Shown piece by piece: positions 36,968 through 46,752 of a DNA stretch of 64,000 nt. The translations under genes were made by a program, and so were the position numbers. Source of the stretch: Nitrosomonas sp. HPC101 (GTDB taxonomy: Bacteria > Pseudomonadota > Gammaproteobacteria > Burkholderiales > Nitrosomonadaceae); NCBI RefSeq assembly GCF_009833125.1, contig NZ_QRCC01000001.1, positions 62,001 to 126,000 on the forward strand, in the 5' to 3' direction. The notes under the pieces were generated by a model. That model was not told where the DNA came from. It saw nothing but the letters and a program-made list of their open reading frames with translations, and ran no database searches. Position 1 is the first letter of the stretch; every line of letters starts with the position of its first letter.

Positions 36968-37714
36968 ATGATCCTTGAAAACAAAACTGCTATCGTCACG
37001 GGTGCCGCTTCCGGACTGGGTCGCGGCATTGCCCTGAAACTGGCCGAAGAAGGTGCCAATATCGTCATCGCCGATATTGATGAGGAAGGCGGCAACACAA
37101 CCCTGGAAGCCATTCGCGCGCTCGGCCGAGAAGCCATCGTAGTAATCGGCGATGTCTCTGATCCCGAATACCATGTCGAAATCATCAATCGTACTAAGGA
37201 AGCTTATGGCCGCCTGGATATCGCAGTTAACAATGCCGGTATCAGCCACAATTTCGCCCCGACCGCCGAGATTCCGCTTGCAACGTGGGATCGGGTGATC
37301 CGCATCAATCTGTCTGGCGTGTTCTATGGTGTGCGTGTGCAGATCCCGGCCATGCTTGAGACGGGCGGCGGCGTAATCGTGAACATGTCCAGCATTGCCG
37401 GTGCAGTAGGTTTTCCGGGCCTGTCACCGTATACCGCCGCCAAACATGGCGTGGTGGGACTGACAAAAAATATCGCTGTGGATTACGGCACACAGGGCAT
37501 TCGCGCCAACGCAGTGGGTCCCGGTTTCATCAAAACCGAACTGATCGACTACGTACCAGCCGAGCAACGTGCCACGCTGGAAGACGTGCACGCCATGCGC
37601 CGGCTGGGAGAAGTAGAAGAGGTTGCTGAACTGGTCCTGTTCCTTGCCAGCCCGCGGTCCACCTTCATCACCGGGGCCTACTATCCTGTTGATGGCGGCA
37701 TGCTCGCCCGCTGA
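36968..37714 (+). CDS. Short-chain dehydrogenase/reductase
   Basis: Classical SDR oxidoreductase of 248 residues: the cofactor motif TGAASGLG (11-18), an acidic residue after strand 2 (VIADID) that favours NAD, NNAG near 88, catalytic Ser in NMSS and YTAAK. The ATG at 36968 opens the Rossmann fold correctly. It lies 31 bases after the cytochrome gene and may oxidise the alcohol formed by the flavoprotein, although the substrate is not readable. Confidence 0.88.
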   Translation: MILENKTAIVTGAASGLGRGIALKLAEEGANIVIADIDEEGGNTTLEAIRALGREAIVVIGDVSDPEYHVEIINRTKEAYGRLDIAVNNAGISHNFAPTAEIPLATWDRVIRINLSGVFYGVRVQIPAMLETGGGVIVNMSSIAGAVGFPGLSPYTAAKHGVVGLTKNIAVDYGTQGIRANAVGPGFIKTELIDYVPAEQRATLEDVHAMRRLGEVEEVAELVLFLASPRSTFITGAYYPVDGGMLAR

Positions 37715-37874
37715 AGTATCGTGTCGACGCACCTTCATCAGTATCAAGGTAAATATAATACATGCTGCCTTGATGCACCGTATACAGGGGTATACTTAAA
37801 TTTCTGCAAAACTATCTGCGTTGTCATATTGCGTTACCTGCCTCTTAACTATCACCTGATGGAGTAGACTAACC

Positions 37875-38474
37875 ATGAACACTGAAAACACTGGAAATAT
37901 TGCAAACACTGAAGAAAAACAGCTGGCAGGTATTTTCGCCCGCAACTGGTGGCTCATCCTGCTGCGTGGTTTTTTCGCCATCATATTCGGCTTCCTGACC
38001 TGGTTTCAACCCGGAATATCGCTCACAGCACTGGTATTTCTCTTTGGTGCTTATGCCATAGCAGATGGTGCCATCGGTACCTGGATCGCCATTAAAGGAC
38101 GTAAGGAGCATGATGACTGGTGGGTCCTGCTTCTCTGGGGGCTCCTCGGCATTGTTGTTGGGATCCTGACCTTTCTGGCGCCGAGTATTACCACGCTGAT
38201 ACTCCTGTTCTATATCGCAATCTGGGCGATTTCCACAGGTGTTCTGGAAATAGTAGCTGCGATCCGCCTGCGAAAAGAGATAAAGGGCGAGTGGCTGCTC
38301 ATTCTTGGTGGCCTCATATCCATCGCATTCGGCGTATTTCTCATCGTGGAACCAAGCGTAGGCGTTCTCGCGGTGCTGTGGATGATTGCGGCATATGCTG
38401 TCCTCTTCGGGATCCTTCTCGTTGCTCTGGCACTCAGGGTACGCACCCACAATAAGCAGTCAAAGAGCTCATAA
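37875..38474 (+). CDS. HdeD family membrane protein
   Basis: Integral membrane protein of 199 residues with six hydrophobic helices in three similar pairs, the DUF308/HdeD pattern (WWLILLRGFFAIIFGFLTWFQP, then WVLLLWGLLGIVVGILTFLAP, then WLLILGGLISIAFGVFLIVEP). E. coli HdeD is linked to acid resistance; the biochemical role is unknown. It has a GATGGAG sequence before the ATG and stands alone. Confidence 0.88.
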   Translation: MNTENTGNIANTEEKQLAGIFARNWWLILLRGFFAIIFGFLTWFQPGISLTALVFLFGAYAIADGAIGTWIAIKGRKEHDDWWVLLLWGLLGIVVGILTFLAPSITTLILLFYIAIWAISTGVLEIVAAIRLRKEIKGEWLLILGGLISIAFGVFLIVEPSVGVLAVLWMIAAYAVLFGILLVALALRVRTHNKQSKSS

Positions 38475-38802
38475 AAAGGAAATACCAGCACTGTAGATCA
38501 GTAATATGTGCGATCACGCGATAAATCTGCACAGGCAGGTGATGCGATAAAACAGAATCAGCCAATCCCAGTGGCCGGAGAGTCCCGAGAGTGGCCCGGT
38601 CACCACATCACCCGCCATGCTGATCCGTAGTGAACAGTTCAACGAGGAACAATCAAACAAACTGAAAAATACAATGTAGAGACACGAAACTATTACCTGG
38701 AATCCTCTATCTTTGGTTGTCTGTTTGTGACTGCCCGCGTAAGAAACAGGGATTAGTACATCACATTCCCCTCAGTCAACGTCAGACATATAAAAACAGA
38801 AT
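38475..38802. other. 328-base intergenic stretch, nothing recognised
   Basis: No open frame with a ribosome site, no clear terminator or repeat. It lies between two small membrane-protein genes in the same orientation. Confidence 0.5.
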
Positions 38803-39135
38803 ATGGAAATAGTAAAAACTTTCGGTCTTTTCGTTATCACGGCAGCAGCAGAAATTGTTGGTTGCTACCTACCGTATCTATGGCTCAAGCAAGATCGGTC
38901 AATTTGGCTGTTAATTCCCGCAGCAATCAGTCTGGCTACTTTTGTCTGGCTGCTCACACTGCATCCACATGCTGCGGGACGTGTCTATGCAGCGTATGGC
39001 GGAGTTTACGTCAGTGTCGCCCTGATGTGGTTGTGGCTCGTGGATTCGGTCCGACCAACATTGACTGACTGGGTGGGAGTTAGTGCCGTGCTTCTCGGTA
39101 TGCTAATCATCATGTTCGGCCCGCGAAATGTTTAA
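38803..39135 (+). CDS. UPF0060 (YnfA) family membrane protein
   Basis: Small membrane protein of 110 residues with four helices: [44 protein letters not shown], the [20 protein letters not shown] helix, and the final [19 protein letters not shown]. This is the YnfA/UPF0060 signature. The family resembles small multidrug-resistance transporters, but transport by this member is not shown. Confidence 0.92.
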   Translation: MEIVKTFGLFVITAAAEIVGCYLPYLWLKQDRSIWLLIPAAISLATFVWLLTLHPHAAGRVYAAYGGVYVSVALMWLWLVDSVRPTLTDWVGVSAVLLGMLIIMFGPRNV

Positions 39136-39253
39136 TCGATGCCTGTTTGGATACAAGCTACGCCGCGTTTGTACCACGCCACCTGGTCAAAACTTGAGGA
39201 TTTATTCTGAACTCAGCGTAATTACTGTTCTCACCTTCTAAGGAACCAACATC

Positions 39254-40267
39254 ATGAAAGCTGTTGTCGTTCGCTCACCCGGCGGCCTTGACCATCTTGA
39301 AATTCGTGATCTGCCGGACCCCGGGGCACCTAGGCCAGGGCAGATACGAGTAAAACTCCATGCCACGTCGCTGAATTATCATGACTTGCTGGTGGCCAAT
39401 GGCGGCATGCCCACGGCTGATGGTCGGATCCTCATGGCCGATGCTGCAGGCGTGGTCGAGGCGGTTGGTGAAGGGGTGATGGAGTTCAAGACAGGTGATG
39501 CAGTCGTATCCTGCTTTTTCCCGCAGTGGCGGGATGGCTTGCCGTTTGCCGGTGTCACCCGCTTTGCAGAAACACCGGGCGACGGCATCGATGGTTTTGC
39601 CTGCGAATATGCGGTACGGCAGGCTTCCGCCTTTACGCTGGCGCCCCGCGGCTGGCGTCACGCTGAAGCCGCCACCATTACGACCGCAGGGTTGACGGCC
39701 TGGCGGGCACTGATCGTCAACGGTTCACTCAAGGCGGGCGAGAAGGTTCTGCTGCTGGGCACCGGCGGGGTATCGATCGCCGCCCTGCAACTTGCCAAAA
39801 CCATGGGCGCCGAAGTGCTGCAGACCTCATCTTCGAACGAAAAGCTCAAACGTGCCAGCGCACTGGGAGCTGATCACACCATCAACTACAGAGAAACGCC
39901 AGAATGGGGTCAGAAGGTGCTGGAACTGACACGCGGGCATGGCGCTGATCACGTGGTCGAGGTAGGTGGTCCGGGCACTCTGGCTCAATCCATTACGGCG
40001 ATCAGTCCCGGCGGTCACATCGCCCTGATTGGTGTACTGACAGGACAGCAAGGCATGGTTCCCACGCTGCAACTGATGGCCAGGCAAGCAAGAATACAGG
40101 GTCTGATTGTCGGCAGCCGCCGCCAGCAGCAGGATTATGTGGCCGCGCTGGAACAAAATGATATACGCCCCATCATTGACCGCAGCTTTGCGCTGGAAGA
40201 ACTGGCCGATGCTTTTCGCATGCAACAGGACAATCGGCACTTCGGCAAAATCGTGGTTGAATGGTAA
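39254..40267 (+). CDS. NAD(P)-dependent alcohol dehydrogenase/quinone oxidoreductase (MDR family)
   Basis: Medium-chain dehydrogenase/reductase of 337 residues. The N-terminal GroES-like domain is followed by a Rossmann domain with GTGGVSIAALQLAKTMGAEV near 170. The Cys/His zinc ligands of classical alcohol dehydrogenases are not seen around LNYHDLLVANG, so it is closer to zinc-free quinone-reductase-like members. AAGGA lies upstream of ATG 39254. It starts a run of oxidoreductase genes, but orientation changes after it. Confidence 0.88.
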   Translation: MKAVVVRSPGGLDHLEIRDLPDPGAPRPGQIRVKLHATSLNYHDLLVANGGMPTADGRILMADAAGVVEAVGEGVMEFKTGDAVVSCFFPQWRDGLPFAGVTRFAETPGDGIDGFACEYAVRQASAFTLAPRGWRHAEAATITTAGLTAWRALIVNGSLKAGEKVLLLGTGGVSIAALQLAKTMGAEVLQTSSSNEKLKRASALGADHTINYRETPEWGQKVLELTRGHGADHVVEVGGPGTLAQSITAISPGGHIALIGVLTGQQGMVPTLQLMARQARIQGLIVGSRRQQQDYVAALEQNDIRPIIDRSFALEELADAFRMQQDNRHFGKIVVEW

Positions 40268-40341
40268 CGAACCGCCCCAACCCGGCCTAGTGCATTATTG
40301 GAATGAGGTACTCATCCGAATGCTTCCCGGTTCAACAGGAT

Positions 40342-41241
40342 TCACGACTTTATTCTCACGGGTGAGTCCGGATCAGGTGGCAGCGGTATAAAACTATCAT
40401 GATCGAGATCGGGCAGTTTCATGCGCCCGGCTCGCCAGTCAGCCTTGGCCTGCTCGAGCCGAGCCTTCGAGGATGAAACAAAATTCCAGTCGATGAAACG
40501 CTGCCCCGGAGATTCGCCGCCCACCGCTATGACAATCGACTGGACCAGAGCCGTAACCGTTATCGGCTGACCGGATGAGAGCACCAGCATCTGTCCGGCC
40601 TCGAAACGCCGGTTATTCACCTCGATCGCACCCGTGATAACATAGAGTGCGCGCTCGGGATATTCAGCAGGCAGCTGCGTTCGCGCACCGGCGGCAAGCG
40701 CCCAATGCAGATAGAACAGCGGAGAATGTGTCTTGACGGCGGCGCGAAGACCCAGTGCCTCACCCGCCACGAGCCGACCCTGAATGCCTGTTTCGTCGAA
40801 AGTCGGAAGATCGTTCAGATCATAATGAGCAAAAGTGGGAGCACATTCTTCATCGGCATCCGGCAAAGCAACCCAAGCCTGGATACCATGGGCCCGCCCA
40901 CCCTCACGGCGCGCACGTTCAAACCGTTCACTGTGGGTGATGCCTCTGCCCGCCGTCATCCAGTTAACCTCACCCGGGCGGATTACCTGCTCAGAGCCAA
41001 CGCTGTCACGATGCATAATCTCGCCCTCGAACAAATAGGTGAGCGTCGAAAGCCCAATATGGGGGTGAGGGAGAACGTCCAGATCATCGGGAATACCGGC
41101 GGGTAGTTCAACCGGCCCGATATGATCAAAGAAGATGAAAGGCCCGACCATCCGCCGTTTCGCAAAAGGCAGCACACGTCCTACTTCGAATCCGCCCGGT
41201 GCCAGGCGCCGGCGGCGCTGATCGATTACCAGCTCAATCAT
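40342..41241 (-). CDS. Pirin family protein
   Basis: Bicupin protein of 299 residues. The conserved N-terminal pirin cupin is visible: FIFFDHIGPVELPAG, then HPHIGLSTLTYLFEG with metal-binding histidines, then HRDS and GITHSERF. The C-terminal pirin domain follows from about residue 180. Bacterial pirins include quercetin dioxygenases and metabolic regulators, so function is open. ATG 41241 (MIELVIDQRRRR) is preceded by AGGA and matches family starts. Likely co-transcribed with the aldo/keto reductase 54 bases upstream. Confidence 0.9.
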   Translation of the reverse strand: MIELVIDQRRRRLAPGGFEVGRVLPFAKRRMVGPFIFFDHIGPVELPAGIPDDLDVLPHPHIGLSTLTYLFEGEIMHRDSVGSEQVIRPGEVNWMTAGRGITHSERFERARREGGRAHGIQAWVALPDADEECAPTFAHYDLNDLPTFDETGIQGRLVAGEALGLRAAVKTHSPLFYLHWALAAGARTQLPAEYPERALYVITGAIEVNNRRFEAGQMLVLSSGQPITVTALVQSIVIAVGGESPGQRFIDWNFVSSSKARLEQAKADWRAGRMKLPDLDHDSFIPLPPDPDSPVRIKS

Positions 41242-41295
41242 TCCTATGTTCTCCAATAAGATTGTGAGAAAGCGCAAAGACAGCACCCGCAACGG

Positions 41296-42237
41296 TTATT
41301 GGCTGGCGGTTTCCAGCTTTTCAACCGCTGCGGCGGGCAACGATAGTTCGGCGGCGCCCAGGATGTCGTCGAGCTGTGTCAGGCTGGAGGCGCTGGCAAT
41401 TGGCGCCGTGAGATTTGGGCGGCCCATCAGCCAGGCAAGCGCGACTTGGGCAGGCGTAGCCGATACATCAACGGCAACCTGGCGCAGCACGTCCAGCAGC
41501 TTCAGCCCGCGCCCGTCGAAATAGCCTCGCAGAAAGTCTTCACGCGCCCTGCCCTTCAGGTCTTCTACACTGTGATACTTGCCGGTAAGAAAGCCGCTGG
41601 CCAGCGAAAAATAACTAACCACGCCCAGTTCGTGTGCCTGCGCCACGCCCGCGAGCTCAGACTCGAAGTCGGCGCGGTCGTAGAGATTGTATTGCGGCTG
41701 AATAACCTCGTAGCGCGGCAGGTGCTGCTCCTTCGAAGTCGCCAGCGCCTCGCGCAGACGTTCGGCACCGTAGTTGGAAGCACCGAGCGCACGCACCTTG
41801 CCGGCTTCCATCAGCTTGCCGAAGGCGCCCAGGGTTTCAGCCAGCGGCACGTCAGTATCGTCAATGTGGGCAAAATAGACGTCAATGTAATCGGTTTTCA
41901 GGCGCCTGAGCGAATCGTCTATGGCGACGGCGATGTTGGCGGCCGACAGGCCCTTGTGCGGCTTCCACATGCCGACTTTGGTCATCAGCACCACATCGTC
42001 GCGGCGGCCGCGTCTGGCCAGCCAGTTGCCGATAACGGTTTCCGATTCACCACCGGACAGACCGGAGCCCCAGGCCGAATAAACGTCGGCGGTGTCGATA
42101 GCGTTGAAGCCACGCTCGACGAAGCGATCGAGCAGCTTGAACGAAGTGGCTTCATCGATGGTCCAGCCGAACACGTTGCCACCGAAGACCAGTGGGACGA
42201 TTTCAAGGGCAGTACGGCCAAGTTGACGTTTTTTCAT
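41296..42237 (-). CDS. Aldo/keto reductase
   Basis: NADPH-dependent aldo/keto reductase of 313 residues. The TIM-barrel pattern is clear: FGGNVFGWTID, GFNAIDTADVYSAW with catalytic Asp and Tyr, VLMTKVG with Lys, and DVYFAHIDD with His. ASNYGAERL and the LTAPIASASSLTQLDD cofactor loop follow. ATG 42237 (MKKRQLGRTALEI) has GAGGAA upstream and is the family start. Followed by the pirin gene on the same strand. Confidence 0.92.
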   Translation of the reverse strand: MKKRQLGRTALEIVPLVFGGNVFGWTIDEATSFKLLDRFVERGFNAIDTADVYSAWGSGLSGGESETVIGNWLARRGRRDDVVLMTKVGMWKPHKGLSAANIAVAIDDSLRRLKTDYIDVYFAHIDDTDVPLAETLGAFGKLMEAGKVRALGASNYGAERLREALATSKEQHLPRYEVIQPQYNLYDRADFESELAGVAQAHELGVVSYFSLASGFLTGKYHSVEDLKGRAREDFLRGYFDGRGLKLLDVLRQVAVDVSATPAQVALAWLMGRPNLTAPIASASSLTQLDDILGAAELSLPAAAVEKLETASQ

Positions 42238-42808
42238 GATCAATTCCTCAATGTTCGTTGAAGGTTCAATCGCCAATATTATCAGGCGATGATTTCCATC
42301 GATGCCGCCATTCATGCGCTGCGTCGGTGGTAGCGCTGACCTGTCTGTGGGACGCTGCGGTTAGCGACTTTATCCAGATCCGCGAATCATCCGAGCAGGC
42401 TGGACGGATGATTCCAGGCCAAGCCAATATCGCCGGTGGAGGTTGTCGACAAACAGAAAAATCAGGCAGCCTGCACCGGGCAGCCACAAAATTCACCGTA
42501 TCACATTTCATCGTCATCGAATTCAGGCAGCACAGGTATCGCGCCCCAAATTGTTCTTGACAAACTGCGATGGTTGATTAATCAGTGTACCATTGATCTC
42601 AGGAACGTTATTGCGGTCTTCACGCTGTCCGTCCCACCAACGGAACTTGTAGGATCAGCCTCGTTGGCTGCGATGGAAACCATCCTCTGGACAGCGCCCA
42701 CAAACGAACAAAACATCAGGCTGCAGCAGGTTCTCGATGGCAGAAAGACGTTATCACCCGGGGTTGCCGTCGTCATGGGCGGTATTATTTATACACAGGA
42801 GCCTAACA
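42238..42808. other. 571-base divergent intergenic region without a recognised gene
   Basis: Lies between the starts of two divergent genes and must carry both promoters. Frames such as 42436-42921 run across it but have no convincing start and no recognisable family. I see no clear operator or repeat. Confidence 0.5.
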
Positions 42809-43423
42809 ATGAAAATTACAGTTATCGGAGCAACAGGGATGATTGGATCAAGGGTTGTTGCAGAAGCGGCCAGCAGGGGGCATACCGTCACCGCCATGAG
42901 CCGATCCGGAGCAATGCCTGACGGTGCCTCACAAGCCAAAGCCATTGAATTCAGTGACACCGTGAGCATTGTGCAGGAAATTAACGCAGCCGATGCAACC
43001 GTCATCGCTATTTCACCCGATCGTGCCGGCGGGCCGCATGAACCGCTCATAGAGGCGCATCGCAATCTTATTGCTGCGAAGCCACAGAGGAGGCTGCTGG
43101 TAGTGGGTGGAGCCGGTTCTCTTGAAGTGAATGGCGTCCCTCTCAAAGATAGCCCTGAATTTCCGGCAGCCTATTACAAAGAAGCAGCTACGCTTTCAGA
43201 GGTGCTGGATGCGTACCGGTCATCTAATGGACTTTCCTGGACCATGCTTTCCCCCGCCCCGATGATTGCACCTGGACAGCGCACGGGCGTTTATCTGACA
43301 GGATCCGACATTCCCGCTGGAAACACTATCAGCGCAGAAGATTTTGCGGTTGCAGTTGTCGACGAGCTCGAAAAGCCGTCCCATACAGGGCGGCGATTCA
43401 CTGTTGCCAACCCAAATCAATGA
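42809..43423 (+). CDS. NAD(P)-binding oxidoreductase, atypical SDR/NmrA-like
   Basis: Protein of 204 residues with a Rossmann start (MKITVIGATGMIGSRVVAEAASRGH) and the VVGGAGSLEV and WTMLSPAP segments of the atypical SDR group with NmrA-like or flavin-reductase-like members. AGGAG precedes ATG 42809 at good spacing, which decides the start over an upstream in-frame codon at 42737. Substrate unknown. Confidence 0.85.
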   Translation: MKITVIGATGMIGSRVVAEAASRGHTVTAMSRSGAMPDGASQAKAIEFSDTVSIVQEINAADATVIAISPDRAGGPHEPLIEAHRNLIAAKPQRRLLVVGGAGSLEVNGVPLKDSPEFPAAYYKEAATLSEVLDAYRSSNGLSWTMLSPAPMIAPGQRTGVYLTGSDIPAGNTISAEDFAVAVVDELEKPSHTGRRFTVANPNQ

Positions 43424-43557
43424 AATAACTACGAAAGATGAATATCCCTTTGCCGGAGCATTGCAACATAGTCTCGCTGCACGCCACTGGTTCGACTGGA
43501 TCCGCCTCGACCTGATATTCTGCATGCTTCCGCTTGACGATACAAAGGAGTTCAACA

Positions 43558-43617
43558 ATGGTAATCGGTAATACAGTCCAACGCGGCACTCGCCGGAGGG
43601 ATAAAGATGAATCTTGA
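43558..43617 (+). CDS. Very short ORF with a strong ribosome site, possible gene remnant
   Basis: AAAGGAG (43544-43550) precedes an ATG that reads only 19 codons (MVIGNTVQRGTRRRDKDES). The beginning VIGNTVQRG resembles the start of small conserved proteins that continue with a VYVYDEKG-type repeat, so this may be the stump of a deleted gene. It overlaps the start of the next gene and could also act as its translational leader. Confidence 0.3.
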   Translation: MVIGNTVQRGTRRRDKDES

Positions 43618-43849
43618 AGTCCTGCGCAACTTCCTCTTGTGGTGCACAGTTATCAACTACGGAATTTTGCTCGTGTGGTTTCTGTTCTTCATGTTCGCGC
43701 GTGAATGGATGCAGCGCTTACACGGCAGGTGGTTTCACCTGTCCCCTGAAAGATTCGACGCTCTTCACTACGCGGGGATGTCCGTTTACAAGATAGGAAT
43801 ACTGCTGCTCAACCTGGTGCCGTATATCGTTCTATCCATCATTGGCTGA
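43607..43849 (+). CDS. DUF6868 family small membrane protein
   Basis: Protein of 80 residues with two hydrophobic helices (LWCTVINYGILLVWFLFFMFA and GMSVYKIGILLLNLVPYIVLSIIG) around a short polar loop (HGRWFHLSPERFDALHY). I recognise the DUF6868 pattern; function unknown. A GGAGG sequence lies just before the ATG. Confidence 0.75.
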   Translation: MNLEVLRNFLLWCTVINYGILLVWFLFFMFAREWMQRLHGRWFHLSPERFDALHYAGMSVYKIGILLLNLVPYIVLSIIG

Positions 43850-43856
43850 AGGCGAG

Positions 43857-43975
43857 ATGATTCTGACCGGCATACCATGCGTATTCACGGCCAGATGTAT
43901 TTTTGTGTTGAGCCCCCTTTATCCGGCTTATATCCTGATTGCCACCTGTGCCCCGCTGGTATGGGGGTGAACTTT
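43857..43975 (-). mobile_element. IS5-like transposase remnant, minus strand
   Basis: Translating the minus strand in shifting frames gives pieces of an IS5-family transposase: KVHPHTSGA, then NQDISRIKG, then GLNTKIHLAVNTHGMPVRI. At least two frame changes separate these blocks and both ends of the gene are missing, so it is dead. No inverted terminal repeats were found by eye. Confidence 0.7.
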
Positions 43976-44167
43976 ACAATGGCCGGCATCATCAGTCATA
44001 CATTATCCGGAATATCATGTCTGTGATGTGACTGCGTCATATTGAAAACCTTTTGGTTCTTAAAAATCATACTCTTAATCTCATGGCTACACTATCTGGC
44101 GATCATCACGCTTCTTCCTGCGATGCGGCTCATGGAGGAGGAGAACTCCTGATCAGAAGTTCTCAAT

Positions 44168-44257
44168 GTCATGCTCAAGCGTTGGATTGTTGAGCGTAGC
44201 TTTGCCCGGCAATTTATCCATATGACCTCCTGGCTCTGCTACTCAAACAGGTTCTGA
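44168..44257 (+). mobile_element. IS5-like transposase C-terminal remnant, plus strand
   Basis: The plus strand reads LKRWIVERSFA, matching the region around the last catalytic Glu of IS5-type transposases, then jumps directly to QFIHMTSWL and a stop at 44255. The stretch normally between these blocks is deleted. Opposite orientation to the nearby minus-strand piece means at least two insertions or an inversion. Confidence 0.65.
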
Positions 44258-44401
44258 GGGAAAAATACGCTGAATCGTCACAAAAATACAGATTTTCTGT
44301 CTGAAAACTTGCCATCCTCCATTCTTTCTGGTATTGATGGCAGGTTTCTTTTCCTCAACCCTATAATTATAAAACGCACTATCCGAAGGAGTTTGTTAAG
44401 A

Positions 44402-44827
44402 ATGGGTAAACAACTGGAATCAAACGCCATTCCCCCTTATGAACCCAAAACAGGTGAGGAGTACATGAGCCCGGAGCAGCTGGCTCATTTCCGGAAAATA
44501 CTGGAAGTCCAGCGGGCTGAACTTAGTAAGGAAATAGATCGTACCGTGCATGTCATGCAGGAAGGATCCACGATCTTTGCTGACCCGGCTGACCGAGCCA
44601 CCCAGGAATCCGATATGGCACTGGAGCTACGCAGTCGGGATCGCGAGCGCAAGCTGATCAAGAAAATTGGTGACATCATTACCAAAATTGATGAAGGCGA
44701 GTACGGTTATTGCGAAAAATGCGGTATCGAAATCGGCCTGAAACGACTGGAGGCCAGACCAACAGCAACACTTTGTATCGACTGCAAAACCCTGGATGAA
44801 ATCCGGGAAAAGCAAGTTGCCAAATAA
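44402..44827 (+). CDS. dksA: RNA polymerase-binding transcription factor DksA
   Basis: DksA-type regulator of 141 residues that enters the RNA polymerase secondary channel and, with ppGpp, adjusts transcription during starvation. The coiled coil carries the acidic tip DPADRA, needed for activity. The C-terminal zinc finger has all four cysteines (CEKCGIEIGLKRLEARP then CIDC). ATG 44402 is chosen; a TTG at 44393, nearer to AGGAG, is possible. A weak hairpin follows. Confidence 0.93.
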   Translation: MGKQLESNAIPPYEPKTGEEYMSPEQLAHFRKILEVQRAELSKEIDRTVHVMQEGSTIFADPADRATQESDMALELRSRDRERKLIKKIGDIITKIDEGEYGYCEKCGIEIGLKRLEARPTATLCIDCKTLDEIREKQVAK

Positions 44828-44857
44828 CACCCGTATTGACATGATCTGATCATTACA

Positions 44858-44886
44858 CACGATTCCGGCACCCCACCGGGATCGTG
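44858..44886 (+). terminator. Hairpin after dksA, weak terminator
   Basis: An 11-base stem (CACGATTCCGG with CCGGGATCGTG, one G-U pair) and a 7-base loop lie 30 bases after the dksA stop. A TTTT stretch follows only after about ten bases, so termination would be imperfect. Confidence 0.45.
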
Positions 44887-44990
44887 ATCACATCCTTTTA
44901 CCCTCCCTGTTTTCCATCAAGTTACAGATCCGCAGAAGCCAGCACCATAATGGCGGATTAACAAGCCACAGCTCAACACTTGATCTAATC

Positions 44991-46307
<1,317 letters not shown>

Positions 46308-46332
46308 CTATCGTACTATCCAGGGAGTCAGA

Positions 46333-46722
46333 ATGAGCAAATTTATTATCCAGACCAACGATGCCCCACAAGCGATTGGCACCTATTCGCAGGCTGTTCG
46401 CGTGACGGACGGTGAGACCGTTTACCTTTCCGGCCAGATTGGGCTCGATCCGGTCAGCATGGAAATGGTGTCAGGAATCGATGCACAGATCGAGCAAGTC
46501 ATTGCCAATCTCAAGGCAGTCATCACTGCCAGTGGTGGCAGTTTGGCCGATGTGGTCAAACTGAACGTTTATCTGACTGACCTGGGTAATTTCTCCCGGG
46601 TCAATGAAATCATGGGCAAGCATTTCAGCCAACCGTACCCCGCGCGTGCAGCCATTGGTGTGGCAGCCTTGCCGCGCGGCGCGCTGGTGGAGATAGATGC
46701 CGTGGTGGTACTGGATAAATGA
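46333..46722 (+). CDS. ridA: RidA family reactive intermediate deaminase
   Basis: Enzyme of 129 residues that hydrolyses reactive enamine/imine intermediates such as those released by PLP enzymes. Family features: IGTYSQAV near the start, [11 protein letters not shown], the conserved [23 protein letters not shown] with catalytic Arg and Glu. CAGGGAG precedes ATG 46333, which fixes the start. recG follows after 30 bases. Confidence 0.95.
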   Translation: MSKFIIQTNDAPQAIGTYSQAVRVTDGETVYLSGQIGLDPVSMEMVSGIDAQIEQVIANLKAVITASGGSLADVVKLNVYLTDLGNFSRVNEIMGKHFSQPYPARAAIGVAALPRGALVEIDAVVVLDK

Positions 46723-46752
46723 CCCTGTTTACCGTTCACGCTCTTTTTTCCA

